A stretch of 64,000 bases of DNA from Xylocopilactobacillus apicola. Its GTDB lineage: Bacteria; Bacillota; Bacilli; Lactobacillales; Lactobacillaceae. The notes under the pieces are model-generated. The model saw only the letters and a program-made list of their open reading frames with translations, made no database searches and was not told the DNA's origin. The stretch covers positions 992,001 through 1,056,000 of the forward strand of contig NZ_AP026802.1 in assembly GCF_033095985.1 (NCBI RefSeq), written 5' to 3'. Below are positions 17,685-27,765 of this stretch, piece by piece. A program made the translations under genes and the position numbers. Every line of letters begins with the position of its first letter. Position 1 is the first letter of the stretch.

Positions 17685-18773
17685 ATGACAAATGAAGCAA
17701 CGCAAGAAAAAATAACTGCCAGTAGTTTTATGAATAATATCTTAGCAGGAACTGCAACAGGAATTATTGTTGGATTACTGCCAAATGCGGTATTATCGGG
17801 AATTTTGAAATTATTTGGACCAAACCCAATTGCCGTTCAATTGACCAGAGTTTTACTCACTTTTCAATTTACGACACCGTTGTTGATAGGTGCATTAATC
17901 GCTTTGGCTTTTAATTTTACCAAAGTTGATATCGCTATTGTAGCAGGTGCTGCCTACGTTGGTTCTGGAGTAACTCAGTTTAATCCCAAGATTTTAAATC
18001 CTGTGACAAAAGCTGCAGGGATGTTTGTTTCTAACGGGACTGGAGATTTAATTAATACGATGTTAACGGCCGCGATTGCGGTGGGCTTGACCTTATTGGT
18101 AGGGGATAAATTTGGTTCAGTCAAAATCGTTGCAGGTCCAATTTTAATTGGGGGTGGTGCAAGTTGGATTGGGCTTATTATCTTACCTTATGTTGCTAAA
18201 ATTACAGTTTGGATTGGTGATGTAATCAATTCATTTACAAAGTTACAGCCAGTTTTAATGAGTATATTAATCGCTTGTATGTTTGCTGTAATTCTTATCA
18301 CTCCCATATCGACCGTGGCAATCGGAATGGCAATTCAATTAAATGGTTTATCCGCTGGAGCTGCGGCAATGGGTGTTGCAGCAACTACAATTGTTCTGGT
18401 GGTTCATTCGTGGAAAGTCAATAAATCAGGGATGACTTTGGCAATTGCTCTAGGAGCTATGAAAATGATGATTCCTAATTTGTTCCGTCATCCGATTATT
18501 CTTTTACCAATTTTAACCACAACAATTATTTCAGCAATCCCAGTTGCAATTTTTGGGGTCTCGGGAACGCCTGCTTCAGCTGGTTTTGGTTTAGTTGGAA
18601 TGGTCGGGCCCTTAGCATCACTTGATGCAGGTAAAGCCAGTCTTAATATTGTTGTCGCTTTGATTGTGTGGTTTGTAATTCCAATTGCATTGGCTCTAAT
18701 TTCTCGTTTTATTTATCAGAATATGCTACACATTTATGACGAAAAAGTAGTCTTTGCATATCTAGGTGAATAA
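17685..18773 (+). CDS. PTS_EIIC_2-type membrane protein
   Basis: A 362-residue integral membrane protein with about ten hydrophobic segments and many Gly/Ala/Pro, matching the PTS_EIIC_2 group of predicted sugar-transport proteins. No EIIA or EIIB domain or gene is nearby, so it is not clear that it is phosphoenolpyruvate-driven. It is co-transcribed with the reductase gene upstream (9-bp gap, AGGGG before ATG). The C-terminal half is present again at 1-510 as copy A. Substrate unknown. Confidence 0.78.
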   Translation: MTNEATQEKITASSFMNNILAGTATGIIVGLLPNAVLSGILKLFGPNPIAVQLTRVLLTFQFTTPLLIGALIALAFNFTKVDIAIVAGAAYVGSGVTQFNPKILNPVTKAAGMFVSNGTGDLINTMLTAAIAVGLTLLVGDKFGSVKIVAGPILIGGGASWIGLIILPYVAKITVWIGDVINSFTKLQPVLMSILIACMFAVILITPISTVAIGMAIQLNGLSAGAAAMGVAATTIVLVVHSWKVNKSGMTLAIALGAMKMMIPNLFRHPIILLPILTTTIISAIPVAIFGVSGTPASAGFGLVGMVGPLASLDAGKASLNIVVALIVWFVIPIALALISRFIYQNMLHIYDEKVVFAYLGE

Positions 18774-18789
18774 AATCTATATGTGATAT

Positions 18790-18815
18790 AGTGTTCTTAA
18801 AAGAGCACTTTTTTT
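18790..18815 (+). terminator. Terminator after EIIC gene (copy B)
   Basis: Same AGTGTTCT / AGAGCACT hairpin and T run as at 527-552. Confidence 0.8.
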
Positions 18816-18858
18816 GTGCTATAAATCGTTATTGTTAATGAAAATGAAGGTATACTTA

Positions 18859-20108
18859 ATGAAATCAAAAAAAATTTTAAATCAGACGTTAAATAACGAA
18901 TCGTATTTACAAAGTGCAGCGACATTGATGCTATTCTTTGCTTCGATGGGTGTATGGTGGTCATTTTTTCAAGTTTGGCTAACTTCTACGAAAAATGGGT
19001 TAGGTTTATCAGGCGCTGAGGTAGGGACCATCTATGGTACTAACTCAATGGTGACACTGATTTTAATGTTTATTTATGGTGCAATTCAGGATAAATTGGT
19101 GACCAAACGTTATTTGTTAATTTTTTGTGCGGTCATAGATACACTAATTGGGCCTTTCTTTGTTTGGATTTATTCGCCTCTTTTGCATCATAATTTCATT
19201 TTAGGAATAATAACAGGGTCCTTTGTACTTTCAGCAGGTTTTTTGTCTGCATCGGGGTTTTTGAGGCAGTTTCAGAAAAATTAAGTCGTCGTTTTAACTT
19301 TGAATATGGTTACGCTCGGGCAGGGGGATCTCTTGGCTATGCTTCAGTTACCTTACTAGCGGGTTTTTTATTTCCAATCAATCCACAATTGAATTTTTGG
19401 TTTGGATCTTTCTTAGGTTTATTGTTACTCTTGGAGCTCATTTTCTGGCGACCTAACACCAAGAAAGAAGATACGTCAAAAAAAGAACAAATTCCCAAAG
19501 TAAGAGATATGTTTGGGGTATTAAAAATTCGTGATCTTTGGTTGATCATAATTTTTGTGATGTTTACTACAACGTTTTTTACTGTCTTTGATCAGCAAAT
19601 GTTTCCGGATTTTTATACGCGTTTATTTGCAACGCCAGAATTAGGTCAGCGGATGTATGGAATTTTAAATTCGGTTCAAGTTTTCACAGAAGCTTTGATG
19701 ATGAGTTTAGTGCCAATTTTGATGAAAAAAATCGGGGTTAGAAATTCATTACTGTTAGGAGTCGCCTTAATGTTTGTGCGAATTGGTGCTTGCGGATTAT
19801 TGCATGACCCTTTAGCAATTTCCTTTATAAAAGTTTTTCAGGCAATTGAAGTACCCCTTTTCTTACTCTCTATTTTCAGATATTTTAACATCCATTTCGA
19901 TCCGAAACTCTCAGCAACACTTTACATGATCGGGTTTCAAGTAGCTTCCCAAGTAGGTCAAATCTTATTGTCAACTCCTTTAGGAACTTTAAGAGATCGA
20001 GTTGGTTACAGTGATACTTTTTACGTAATTGCGCTAATTGTTTTAACTGCAGGCATTTACGCCTTTTTTGTTTTAAAGAAAGATCCCCCAAAAAAAGTCA
20101 ATGAATAG
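18859..20108 (+). pseudogene. CscB/LacY-like permease, frameshifted in copy B
   Basis: Copy of the intact gene at 596-1846. At about 19,254-19,257 the run after GCATC has four Gs instead of five. This shifts the frame after about residue 132 and stops translation at 19,284. The remaining 275 codons are unchanged in the other frame (open to 20,108). This is the only difference I found between the two copies. It may be a real slippage mutation in a spare copy or a homopolymer base-calling error. Confidence 0.88.
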
Positions 20109-20116
20109 AAAAAACA

Positions 20117-20188
20117 TGCTAACCGGTTGACACCTTTAGAGAAAGCGCTATAATATTTTGTTGTAAGCGTTATGCTAACCGGTTAGTA
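20117..20188 (+). promoter_or_regulatory. Sucrose operon promoter and LacI operators (copy B)
   Basis: Same as 1855-1926: AACCGGTT palindrome over the -35 box, TTGACA-16-TATAAT, and CTAACCGGTTAG downstream (about 20,175-20,186). Duplication doubles the number of operators to four, which would titrate the LacI protein unless its gene is doubled too, as it is. Confidence 0.8.
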
Positions 20189-20218
20189 TAACTAATAAAA
20201 AGATTGAGGATATTGGTA

Positions 20219-21495
20219 ATGAAGTCAAAAAATTCTTTAGCTCAGACTTTAAAAAATCCTTCCTACTTGCAAAGTTCCGTAACTTTGTTATTGTTCTTTG
20301 CTTCGTGGGGAGTGTGGTGGTCATTTTTTCAAGTTTGGTTAACTTCGACTAAAAACGGCCTAGGCTTGTCAGGCAGTGAAGTAGGGACCATCTATGGAGC
20401 TAATTCGTTAGTGACGCTAATATTAATGTTTATCTACGGCACTTTACAGGATAAATTAGTAATTAAAAGATATTTGTTAATTTTTTGTGCGATTATTGAA
20501 TCGTTGATTGGTCCTTTCTTTGTTTGGATCTATTCGCCTTTATTACATCGAAATTTTCTTCTAGGAATTATAGCTGGTTCGTTCTATCGGCGGGATTTTT
20601 GTCTGCATCAGGAATTTTTGAAGCAGTTTCAGAAAAATTAAGTCGGAGATTCAATTTTGAATATGGACAGGCTCGAGCTTGGGGGTCATTTGGCTATGCG
20701 TTAGTTGCTTTATTGGCTGGTTTTTTATTTCCGATTAATCCGCAACTGAATTTTTGGGTTGGCTCTCTGTTTGGCGTATTACTGCTTTTAGAACTCGTTT
20801 TTTGGACGCCAAAACAGGAAAAAGAAGCTGATTTAGCGGATGAAGAAGATTCTGAAGAACAAACACCAAAAATTAAAGATATGTTGGGATTGTTAAAAAT
20901 TCGGGATCTTTGGTTAATCATCATTTTCATTATGTTTACGAATACTTTTTATACCGTTTTTGACCAGCAGATGTTTCCCGAGTTTTACACACGTTTGTTT
21001 GCTACTGCTGAATTGGGTCAGCATATGTATGGAATTTTAAATTCGGTGCAAGTTTTCTGTGAGGCGTTGATGATGAGTTTAGTGCCAATTTTGATGAAGA
21101 AAATTGGAGTTAGAAATGCGTTGCTTTTGGGAGTAACTGTGATGTTTGTGCGAATAGGAGCTTGCGGTTTATTTCATAATCCGGTGGCAATTTCCTGTAT
21201 TAAAATGTTACACTCAATTGAGGTGCCTTTATTTTCGCTCCCAATTTTTCGATATTTTACACTCCATTTTGATACCAAATTGTCAGCAACTCTCTACATG
21301 ATTGGCTTTCAGGTGGCATCGCAAGTGGGGCAATTTTTATTGTCAACTCCGTTGGGCACATTAAGAGATAAAGTCGGCTACAGCAATACTTTCCATGTAA
21401 TTGCATTAACCGTTTTGATTGCGGGAATTTATGCATTCTTTGTGTTAAAAAAGGATGATCAAGATGTTTATGGTGATCCTTTTATCCGATCATAA
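20219..21495 (+). pseudogene. CscB-like sucrose permease, frameshifted (copy B)
   Basis: Identical to the gene at 1957-3233, including the ~4-bp loss at about 20,581-20,584 that separates the N-terminal third from the rest. Because both copies of this permease are broken, sucrose uptake would depend on the intact upstream paralogue in copy A. Confidence 0.85.
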
Positions 21496-21513
21496 AAAAA
21501 GTGAGGTTTAAAA

Positions 21514-22959
21514 ATGACTGAAGTAAAAAAATTACAAGAATTAAGCGATTTGCGTTATCGTTTAGGATATCATTTGATGGCACCATCTGGCTGGATCAAC
21601 GATCCCAATGGCTTTTGCTATTTTAAAGGTTATTATCATATCTTTTATCAATATCATCCGTATTCGTCTGAATGGGGTCCGATGCACTGGGGTCATGCCA
21701 GAAGTCGTGATTTACTGCACTGGGAGACACTACCGATTGCACTGACTCCAGGGGATTCTGAAGATAAAGACGGTTGTTTTTCAGGAAGTGCAATTGTTAA
21801 AGATGATGTTCTTTATTTGATTTATACGGGCAACAATTATTATGACGACGGCGATCCAGAACATTACTGGCAAAATCAAAATTTGGCTTTTAGTCAAGAT
21901 GGCATTCATTTTACGAAGTACGAAAAGAACCCAATTATTGCGACGCCACCAAAAGACAATACGAAAAATTTTCGTGATCCAAAAGTCTGGGAGCGAGATG
22001 GATTATACTATTTGGCGGTTGGGAGTCAAAACAATGATCAGTTAGGACGCTTGTTAGTCTATCGATCTGACGATTTAAAGACCTGGGAATATTTGGGAGC
22101 TGTAGCAAAAGCAATTTCAGCTGATGAAGAAGGATATATGTGGGAATGTCCTGATCTTTTTCGTTTAAATGGACAAGATTTTCTGCTCACGTCTCCGCAA
22201 GGGATTGTTTCTCAAGCTGAAAAATATCTTAATATACACCAATCAGGCTATTTTGTTGGAGAATTTGATTATGAGAATAATATTTTTCGCCATGGTCAGT
22301 TTAATGAGCTCGATCAAGGTCATGATTTTTATGCACCTCAGACAATGCTGACTCCTGATGGTCGGAGAATTGCAATTGGATGGCTTAATATGTGGAGAAG
22401 CGACATGCCTGAACAAAAAGATGGCTGGGCTGGAGCGCTGACTTTGCCTCGTGAATTGGTTGAGCGAGTTGGTCAGATCTATCAACAGCCAATTGCAGAA
22501 ATGAAATCTCTACGTCAGAAAACTTTAAGAGAAGGAAATATCTCTGTTCACAATTCCATTGAGTTAGTTAGTGGTTATTCTCAGCTGGAAATTAATTTGA
22601 AGATGGATCTCCAAGAATTTCAAGGAACAACATTTACAATTAATTTTGAAGATTCCAATTCTGATTCAAAAGTTGAATTAAAGTATCAGCGTGAACAAAA
22701 TAAATTTATTTTAAAACGTTCAGATCGTTCAGATGCCCGTTATGCAAAACTGAAGATGAATGATCAACTTGAAATTCAGATTTTTGTCGATAAAAGTTCA
22801 CTTGAAATTTTTCTAAATCAAGGGGAGTCAGTGTTTACAGATCGCTACTATTTCAATGGAACTCCTAAGATTTGCTTAACAAGTGAGAAAAATAATAATT
22901 TTGATTGCGCAGTTTATCAGTTGCCAGAAAAAATTAACACCTATCAGATTTGCAAATAA
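21514..22959 (+). CDS. GH32 sucrose hydrolase (copy B)
   Basis: Protein identical to that at 3252-4697: WINDPNG nucleophile motif, RDP and WECPD all kept, 481 residues. Same operon position, 18 bp after the broken permease. Confidence 0.9.
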   Translation: MTEVKKLQELSDLRYRLGYHLMAPSGWINDPNGFCYFKGYYHIFYQYHPYSSEWGPMHWGHARSRDLLHWETLPIALTPGDSEDKDGCFSGSAIVKDDVLYLIYTGNNYYDDGDPEHYWQNQNLAFSQDGIHFTKYEKNPIIATPPKDNTKNFRDPKVWERDGLYYLAVGSQNNDQLGRLLVYRSDDLKTWEYLGAVAKAISADEEGYMWECPDLFRLNGQDFLLTSPQGIVSQAEKYLNIHQSGYFVGEFDYENNIFRHGQFNELDQGHDFYAPQTMLTPDGRRIAIGWLNMWRSDMPEQKDGWAGALTLPRELVERVGQIYQQPIAEMKSLRQKTLREGNISVHNSIELVSGYSQLEINLKMDLQEFQGTTFTINFEDSNSDSKVELKYQREQNKFILKRSDRSDARYAKLKMNDQLEIQIFVDKSSLEIFLNQGESVFTDRYYFNGTPKICLTSEKNNNFDCAVYQLPEKINTYQICK

Positions 22960-23002
22960 ATTTTGGGATATAATAGACTCATTATCTACTTAGTGAGGAA
23001 AA

Positions 23003-23977
23003 ATGCCAAAATTAGAAGATGTCGCTAAAAGAGCTAATTTATCAAAAACCACGGTTTCTCGCGTCTTGAATAACCGTGGTTATTTGAGTCAGAAAACAAT
23101 TGATAAAGTTTATCAAGCAATGGAAGAGCTGAATTATCATCCTAATGTGGTAGCTCGTCAGCTTTACAAAAATAAAACTGATTTAATTGGAATTTTGCTT
23201 CCGACGGTTGCCAATCCCTTTTTCGGTGAATTAACGGCTTTTTTGGAGGATGATTTGTATCAACAAGGATTCAAAGTCTTGATTGGTAATTCAATGAACA
23301 ATCCCCAAAAAGAAGCCGATTATCTTCAACAGTTGCTGATCAAGCAAGTTGATGGATTAATTGTTGGAACTCATAATCAAGGCATTGAACAGTATCATCA
23401 GTCAGGTTTGCCGATTGTGGCAATTGATCGGATTATGAACGAAGATATTCCGGTTATTGCTTCTGATAATTACCGTGGAGGAATTCTAGCAACTGAACGG
23501 TTAATTGAGCGCGGAGCAAAAAAAATAATTCATACTAACGGTCCAAATGATCTTGAAACTCCAGCAAAAAGACGGCGCGAAGCCTACGAACAGGTAATGA
23601 AGGCACATAATTTATCCCCAATTACTTATGAAGTGGATTTTAATATTACTCCCGCAGATAAAGTGAAAATTTTACGACGGATTTTTTTAGAACATCCAGA
23701 TGTCGAAGCAATTTTTGCTTCTAACGATACGGATGCAGCGCAAATCATGCAGATTGCTCAAAATCTAGGCCGCCAAATTCCAAGAGATCTTTTATTGATT
23801 GGCTACGATGGGACGCAAATTGTACGTGAACTGTTGCCCCAGCTGACGACAGTCATTCAGCCAATTGACCAGATGGCAAAAAAATCGGTGGCAGTTTTAA
23901 AGCAGCGCTTAGCACAAGAATCTACAAAAAAAGAATATTTATTGCCGGTGAAATTGCAAGAAGGAACTACTGGTTAA
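23003..23977 (+). CDS. LacI-family regulator (copy B)
   Basis: Protein identical to that at 4741-5715 (324 residues, N-terminal helix-turn-helix, sugar-binding domain). Third gene of the duplicated sucrose operon. Confidence 0.88.
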   Translation: MPKLEDVAKRANLSKTTVSRVLNNRGYLSQKTIDKVYQAMEELNYHPNVVARQLYKNKTDLIGILLPTVANPFFGELTAFLEDDLYQQGFKVLIGNSMNNPQKEADYLQQLLIKQVDGLIVGTHNQGIEQYHQSGLPIVAIDRIMNEDIPVIASDNYRGGILATERLIERGAKKIIHTNGPNDLETPAKRRREAYEQVMKAHNLSPITYEVDFNITPADKVKILRRIFLEHPDVEAIFASNDTDAAQIMQIAQNLGRQIPRDLLLIGYDGTQIVRELLPQLTTVIQPIDQMAKKSVAVLKQRLAQESTKKEYLLPVKLQEGTTG

Positions 23978-23983
23978 ATTAAA

Positions 23984-24008
23984 GGGCAGAAATTTCTGCT
24001 TTTTTTTT
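23984..24008 (+). terminator. Terminator after lacI-family gene (copy B)
   Basis: GCAGAAATTTCTGC palindrome plus T run, same as 5722-5746. Confidence 0.8.
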
Positions 24009-24072
24009 AACAAAAAAAATTTTTTTGCGTAATTTATAGAGCAGGAGGTTAAAAAAAGAAAGGAGGATTGTT

Positions 24073-25050
24073 CTGACAGTCTCGACAAATATTACTTCGC
24101 AGCTGCAAAACTGGATTAAGTCTCGCTATACTGATATCTACTTTTTGCCCCGGGGAAAGGGGTATCAGATTGCGGCTCAAGGCAAAGAGGGTTTTAAAAT
24201 TCTCTCGAACCTTACTGATCAAACAGCAGCAACATTTATCAATTATTTTAAATTTACTGCTGGTTTAAATTTAGGTGAAACCAGGAGACCTCAGATGGGG
24301 GCAATGGATTTTACCACCGAGTTGCAGGAAAAAATTTATTTAAGAATTTCGACAATTGGAGATTTTAATAACCGTGAATCGCTTGTTTTACGCTTGATTT
24401 ATCCGATTATCGATCAAATATCAGTATTTCGCTCACAAGACCTGGAATCTTTAGAATACTTCACGCAAAGACGTGGCTTGATGCTTTTTAGTGGGCCGAC
24501 AGGTTCGGGCAAAACCACGTTGATTTATTATTTAGCACGTAAATTAGCGCAAAAATCGATGGTAATGACAGTGGAGGATCCAGTTGAAGTTTATGAACCG
24601 ACATTTTTGCAGACCCAGGTTAATTTATCAGCCAAGATGAGTTATAGCGAGATTATTAAAGCTTGTCTTAGACACCGACCAGATGTTTTGATTATTGGGG
24701 AAATTAGAGATGAGACCTCCGCGCATGCAGCAATTACGGCATCTCTAAGTGGTCATTTAGTTTTTTCGACAATTCATGCACGCAGTATTTATGGGGTATT
24801 GGATCGCTTAACTGATCTTGGGATTAGTATGACTACTCTAAAAAATTGTCTGAATTCTGTTTGTTATCAAAGAATTTTACCCGATCAAAATCAAAATATG
24901 AAGGCGATGACCCAGGTGTTCGATGGCTTTAAAAGCGACTATCAATTTAGTGAAAAGCAAGTTTTAAAACATTGGCAAAATCAGTTAATTACAGCACTAA
25001 ATAGAAGTCAAATTACAAAATCAACGTTAGAAAGGTTTATCTATGGCTAA
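24073..25050 (+). CDS. comGA: ComGA ATPase (copy B)
   Basis: Identical to 5811-6788, including the AGGAGG-attgtt-CTG start context at 24,061-24,075. Walker A GPTGSGKT, Asp box, Walker B and His box are intact. Confidence 0.88.
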   Translation: MTVSTNITSQLQNWIKSRYTDIYFLPRGKGYQIAAQGKEGFKILSNLTDQTAATFINYFKFTAGLNLGETRRPQMGAMDFTTELQEKIYLRISTIGDFNNRESLVLRLIYPIIDQISVFRSQDLESLEYFTQRRGLMLFSGPTGSGKTTLIYYLARKLAQKSMVMTVEDPVEVYEPTFLQTQVNLSAKMSYSEIIKACLRHRPDVLIIGEIRDETSAHAAITASLSGHLVFSTIHARSIYGVLDRLTDLGISMTTLKNCLNSVCYQRILPDQNQNMKAMTQVFDGFKSDYQFSEKQVLKHWQNQLITALNRSQITKSTLERFIYG

Positions 25051-26029
25051 AAATAAATTGGCACGCAAAGATCAAGCGATCATCATGATTCATTTAGGTG
25101 AAATGATGAAAAATGGCTTTTCAATTATTCAGGCGTTTAACTTTTTAGAGACAGTCTATCCAAAATATCAAAAAAGAATTCAAAAATTAACTAATCGTTT
25201 ACATAATGGTGAGGTTTTAACCACTGCATTGACTGAATTGGGAATTGCCCAAAATATTATTGATCAATTAGAGATATCTTACGCACATGGTAACCTTCAA
25301 GAATCGTTTATAACATTCGGAAAAATGTTGCAATATCGTAATGCACAAACCAAGAAAATTTTACAGCTTCTAACTTATCCGATCTTTCTTTTGGCAATGC
25401 TAGCGGCCTTGCAGTTGGGATTAAAAGCCGCAGGTTTTCAAGCAATTACGGGTTCTTCTGAAAATAAGATGGATCAATTGATTAACATTAGTTTTTTCCT
25501 GGTGATCGGCCTCACCCTATCAGGATTAATTTTTTATTTAATAGTATCTTTACGGCCAGTTACCAAGCAAGTTCAAATTTTTAGAAAAGTGCCCCTAATC
25601 GGGAAGACGATTCTTTGTTATTACCATTATTTGATCATGTTTGATCTGACTTTATTCGTTCAAAATGGTTTTTCTATCAATCAGATGATTGCAATTTGTC
25701 ATTCCCGCCCAAAAAAATCTTATTTGTTTCAAATCAGTCAGCAGATTGAAAAAGAAATTATCAGTGGGACAAATTTAATTGCAATTGTTCGTAAATACAC
25801 ATATTTTCCAACAGAATTAGAACAATTATTAGGTCGTGGTCTTGAAACTGAAAACTTAAAAATTGAGTTTTCAGCATTGACAAAAATTATTTACGAACGA
25901 CTTTTGGCAGGAATTGAAAGAATTATCAATAAAATTCAGCCGTTAATGTTTCTTTTTGTGGGAGTATGCGTAGTAATTGTTTATCTAAATATTATGTTGC
26001 CTATTTTTCAAATGATGAAAGGAATTTAA
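25043..26029 (+). CDS. comGB: ComGB platform protein (copy B)
   Basis: Protein identical to that at 6781-7767 (328 residues, GspF/PilC family), again overlapping comGA by 8 bp. Confidence 0.9.
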   Translation: MAKNKLARKDQAIIMIHLGEMMKNGFSIIQAFNFLETVYPKYQKRIQKLTNRLHNGEVLTTALTELGIAQNIIDQLEISYAHGNLQESFITFGKMLQYRNAQTKKILQLLTYPIFLLAMLAALQLGLKAAGFQAITGSSENKMDQLINISFFLVIGLTLSGLIFYLIVSLRPVTKQVQIFRKVPLIGKTILCYYHYLIMFDLTLFVQNGFSINQMIAICHSRPKKSYLFQISQQIEKEIISGTNLIAIVRKYTYFPTELEQLLGRGLETENLKIEFSALTKIIYERLLAGIERIINKIQPLMFLFVGVCVVIVYLNIMLPIFQMMKGI

Positions 26030-26030
26030 A

Positions 26031-26363
26031 ATGAAACAATTAATTAGTAAATTAAAAAAACACCAGAAGTCCAACGCATTTACGTTAATCGAAATGGTGA
26101 TCGTACTCTTTATTATTGGTCTTTTAATGCTTCTTATTTTGCCTAATTTAAACAGTCAAAAGAAGAAAGCAGAAAATAAGACTAATTCAGCTTTAGTTAC
26201 GACAATCCAAACGCAAGTTGATCTTTATTCTGATGAGATCGAAAAACCAATCACTTTGGATAAATTGAAAACAGCGGGAGCGATTAATGAACGCCAAGTC
26301 GAGCAAGCGAAAAAAGCTAAAATTTCGATCAGCAACGATGGCAATGTTTCCATCACTCCTTAA
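26031..26363 (+). CDS. comGC: ComGC major pseudopilin (copy B)
   Basis: Protein identical to that at 7769-8101; NAFTLIEM cleavage motif and helix kept. Confidence 0.92.
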   Translation: MKQLISKLKKHQKSNAFTLIEMVIVLFIIGLLMLLILPNLNSQKKKAENKTNSALVTTIQTQVDLYSDEIEKPITLDKLKTAGAINERQVEQAKKAKISISNDGNVSITP

Positions 26364-26787
26364 ATGTAAGGCTTTTACGCTCATAGAAACAGTGATAACC
26401 CTGGCACTAACCGTGATGGTTCTAAGCATTTCTTTCTTAGTTCCTAAAACGACTTTTCGTGATCAGGAAATTAAAAATTTTACCGTCGAAATAAATCAGA
26501 AGTTTAATGTTTTAAAGGAACAGGCTTTGGTTAATGACGACTATTTTCTGATATTTTTTGATCGAGACATTCAGGAGATCACGGTGAAAAATCTTTTAAC
26601 TCAAAAAACAAACACTTGTATGAAGTTACCTAAATTTTTAACGCTCGTTAAAAATTCAGAAGTGAGAATCTATGGGGAAAAAGGGATCGCGCCGATTTCT
26701 ATCTTTTTTAAAGATCAGACAAATAATAATTTGTATCGTTTAACGTTACAGATGGGATGGGGGACGGTGACTTTTGTTAAAGTTTAG
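26338..26787 (+). CDS. comGD: ComGD minor pseudopilin (copy B)
   Basis: Identical to 8076-8525; the same two candidate ATGs (26,338 and 26,344) inside the end of comGC. Confidence 0.82.
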   Translation: MAMFPSLLKCKAFTLIETVITLALTVMVLSISFLVPKTTFRDQEIKNFTVEINQKFNVLKEQALVNDDYFLIFFDRDIQEITVKNLLTQKTNTCMKLPKFLTLVKNSEVRIYGEKGIAPISIFFKDQTNNNLYRLTLQMGWGTVTFVKV

Positions 26788-27085
26788 ACTCAAAGCTTTT
26801 ATTATGTTGGAAAGTATCATCTCGTTAGCTATTTTATCGCTGGGAGTTTTCAGCCTGACGAGTACTTATTGGTCGAGTTATCGGGCGACAAAAAAATTTT
26901 CAGAGCAAGAGAACTTAGCTTTTTGTTTGCGAAGTGCGGCGATGGCACGCCAAAAGCAAACCCAAATTCCACGTCAAATCACCATAAATAGTGTGATTTA
27001 TGAAATTAGTTTGGATCGGGGCAAAATTAAAGCTATTAATCTCAGTAATCAGCATCAAATGGAGATTAATTGGAATGAAAAATAA
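26774..27085 (+). CDS. comGE: ComGE minor pseudopilin (copy B)
   Basis: Protein identical to that at 8512-8823; TTG start overlapping comGD. Confidence 0.78.
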   Translation: MLKFRLKAFIMLESIISLAILSLGVFSLTSTYWSSYRATKKFSEQENLAFCLRSAAMARQKQTQIPRQITINSVIYEISLDRGKIKAINLSNQHQMEINWNEK

Positions 27086-27518
27086 ATTACCAGCTTTTCT
27101 CTTAATTGAAGCGGTTATTTCTCTCTTTTTAACTTGTCTGGCGGTCTTTGTAATATCTTTAATAATCAGCTGTTTAAAGGCCATTAATCAGCAAGTCAAA
27201 AATGAAACAACTAACGATTATCATTTGGCAGTAATTCAAAGAGATATTTATTTAGGCGATGAAGTTAAGCTGCAGGAATTTTCACCAGATCAGCTGAAAT
27301 TTTCTGGCGTATCTAATGGAAATACTGTTTTTTTAGAAAGATATAAAAATATGATCCGAGTTCGTAGTGTCAATGGCGGACATATGCCGCTTTTAACAGG
27401 AATTGATCAGTTAAGTTATCAGCAAGAAAACAATGAAACCATTAAGGAAAAAGTTGTAATCAATGGAAAAAAATTTGAAACATATATATTCTTTGAGACG
27501 TCACCGGCTGCGCGCTAG
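27075..27518 (+). CDS. comGF: ComGF minor pseudopilin (copy B)
   Basis: Protein identical to that at 8813-9256; GGAG precedes the ATG. Confidence 0.82.
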   Translation: MKNKLPAFLLIEAVISLFLTCLAVFVISLIISCLKAINQQVKNETTNDYHLAVIQRDIYLGDEVKLQEFSPDQLKFSGVSNGNTVFLERYKNMIRVRSVNGGHMPLLTGIDQLSYQQENNETIKEKVVINGKKFETYIFFETSPAAR

Positions 27519-27765
27519 CACTATTTTGAGTGCAGTTTTAATTTTCAACTTGGTTTTAATTGTTGTTTTATTTATCGAGCGAAATACTTTAGATCACACT
27601 GATTCTAGTCAATTAATCAGTAACTATTATCTTAGTGATACGATTAGACGGCTTTGTCCCGAAGATCAAGAATATTTCGAAACCGATCAAGGAACCGTCA
27701 ATAAAAAAGACGGAACAGTGACCGTTAAACTTAAAAATGGATATAAGCGGATTTTTAAACGCTAG
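27463..27765 (+). CDS. comGG: ComGG-like protein (copy B)
   Basis: Protein identical to that at 9201-9503; its stop shares CTAG (27,762-27,765) with the convergent M20 peptidase gene. Confidence 0.7.
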   Translation: MEKNLKHIYSLRRHRLRASTILSAVLIFNLVLIVVLFIERNTLDHTDSSQLISNYYLSDTIRRLCPEDQEYFETDQGTVNKKDGTVTVKLKNGYKRIFKR

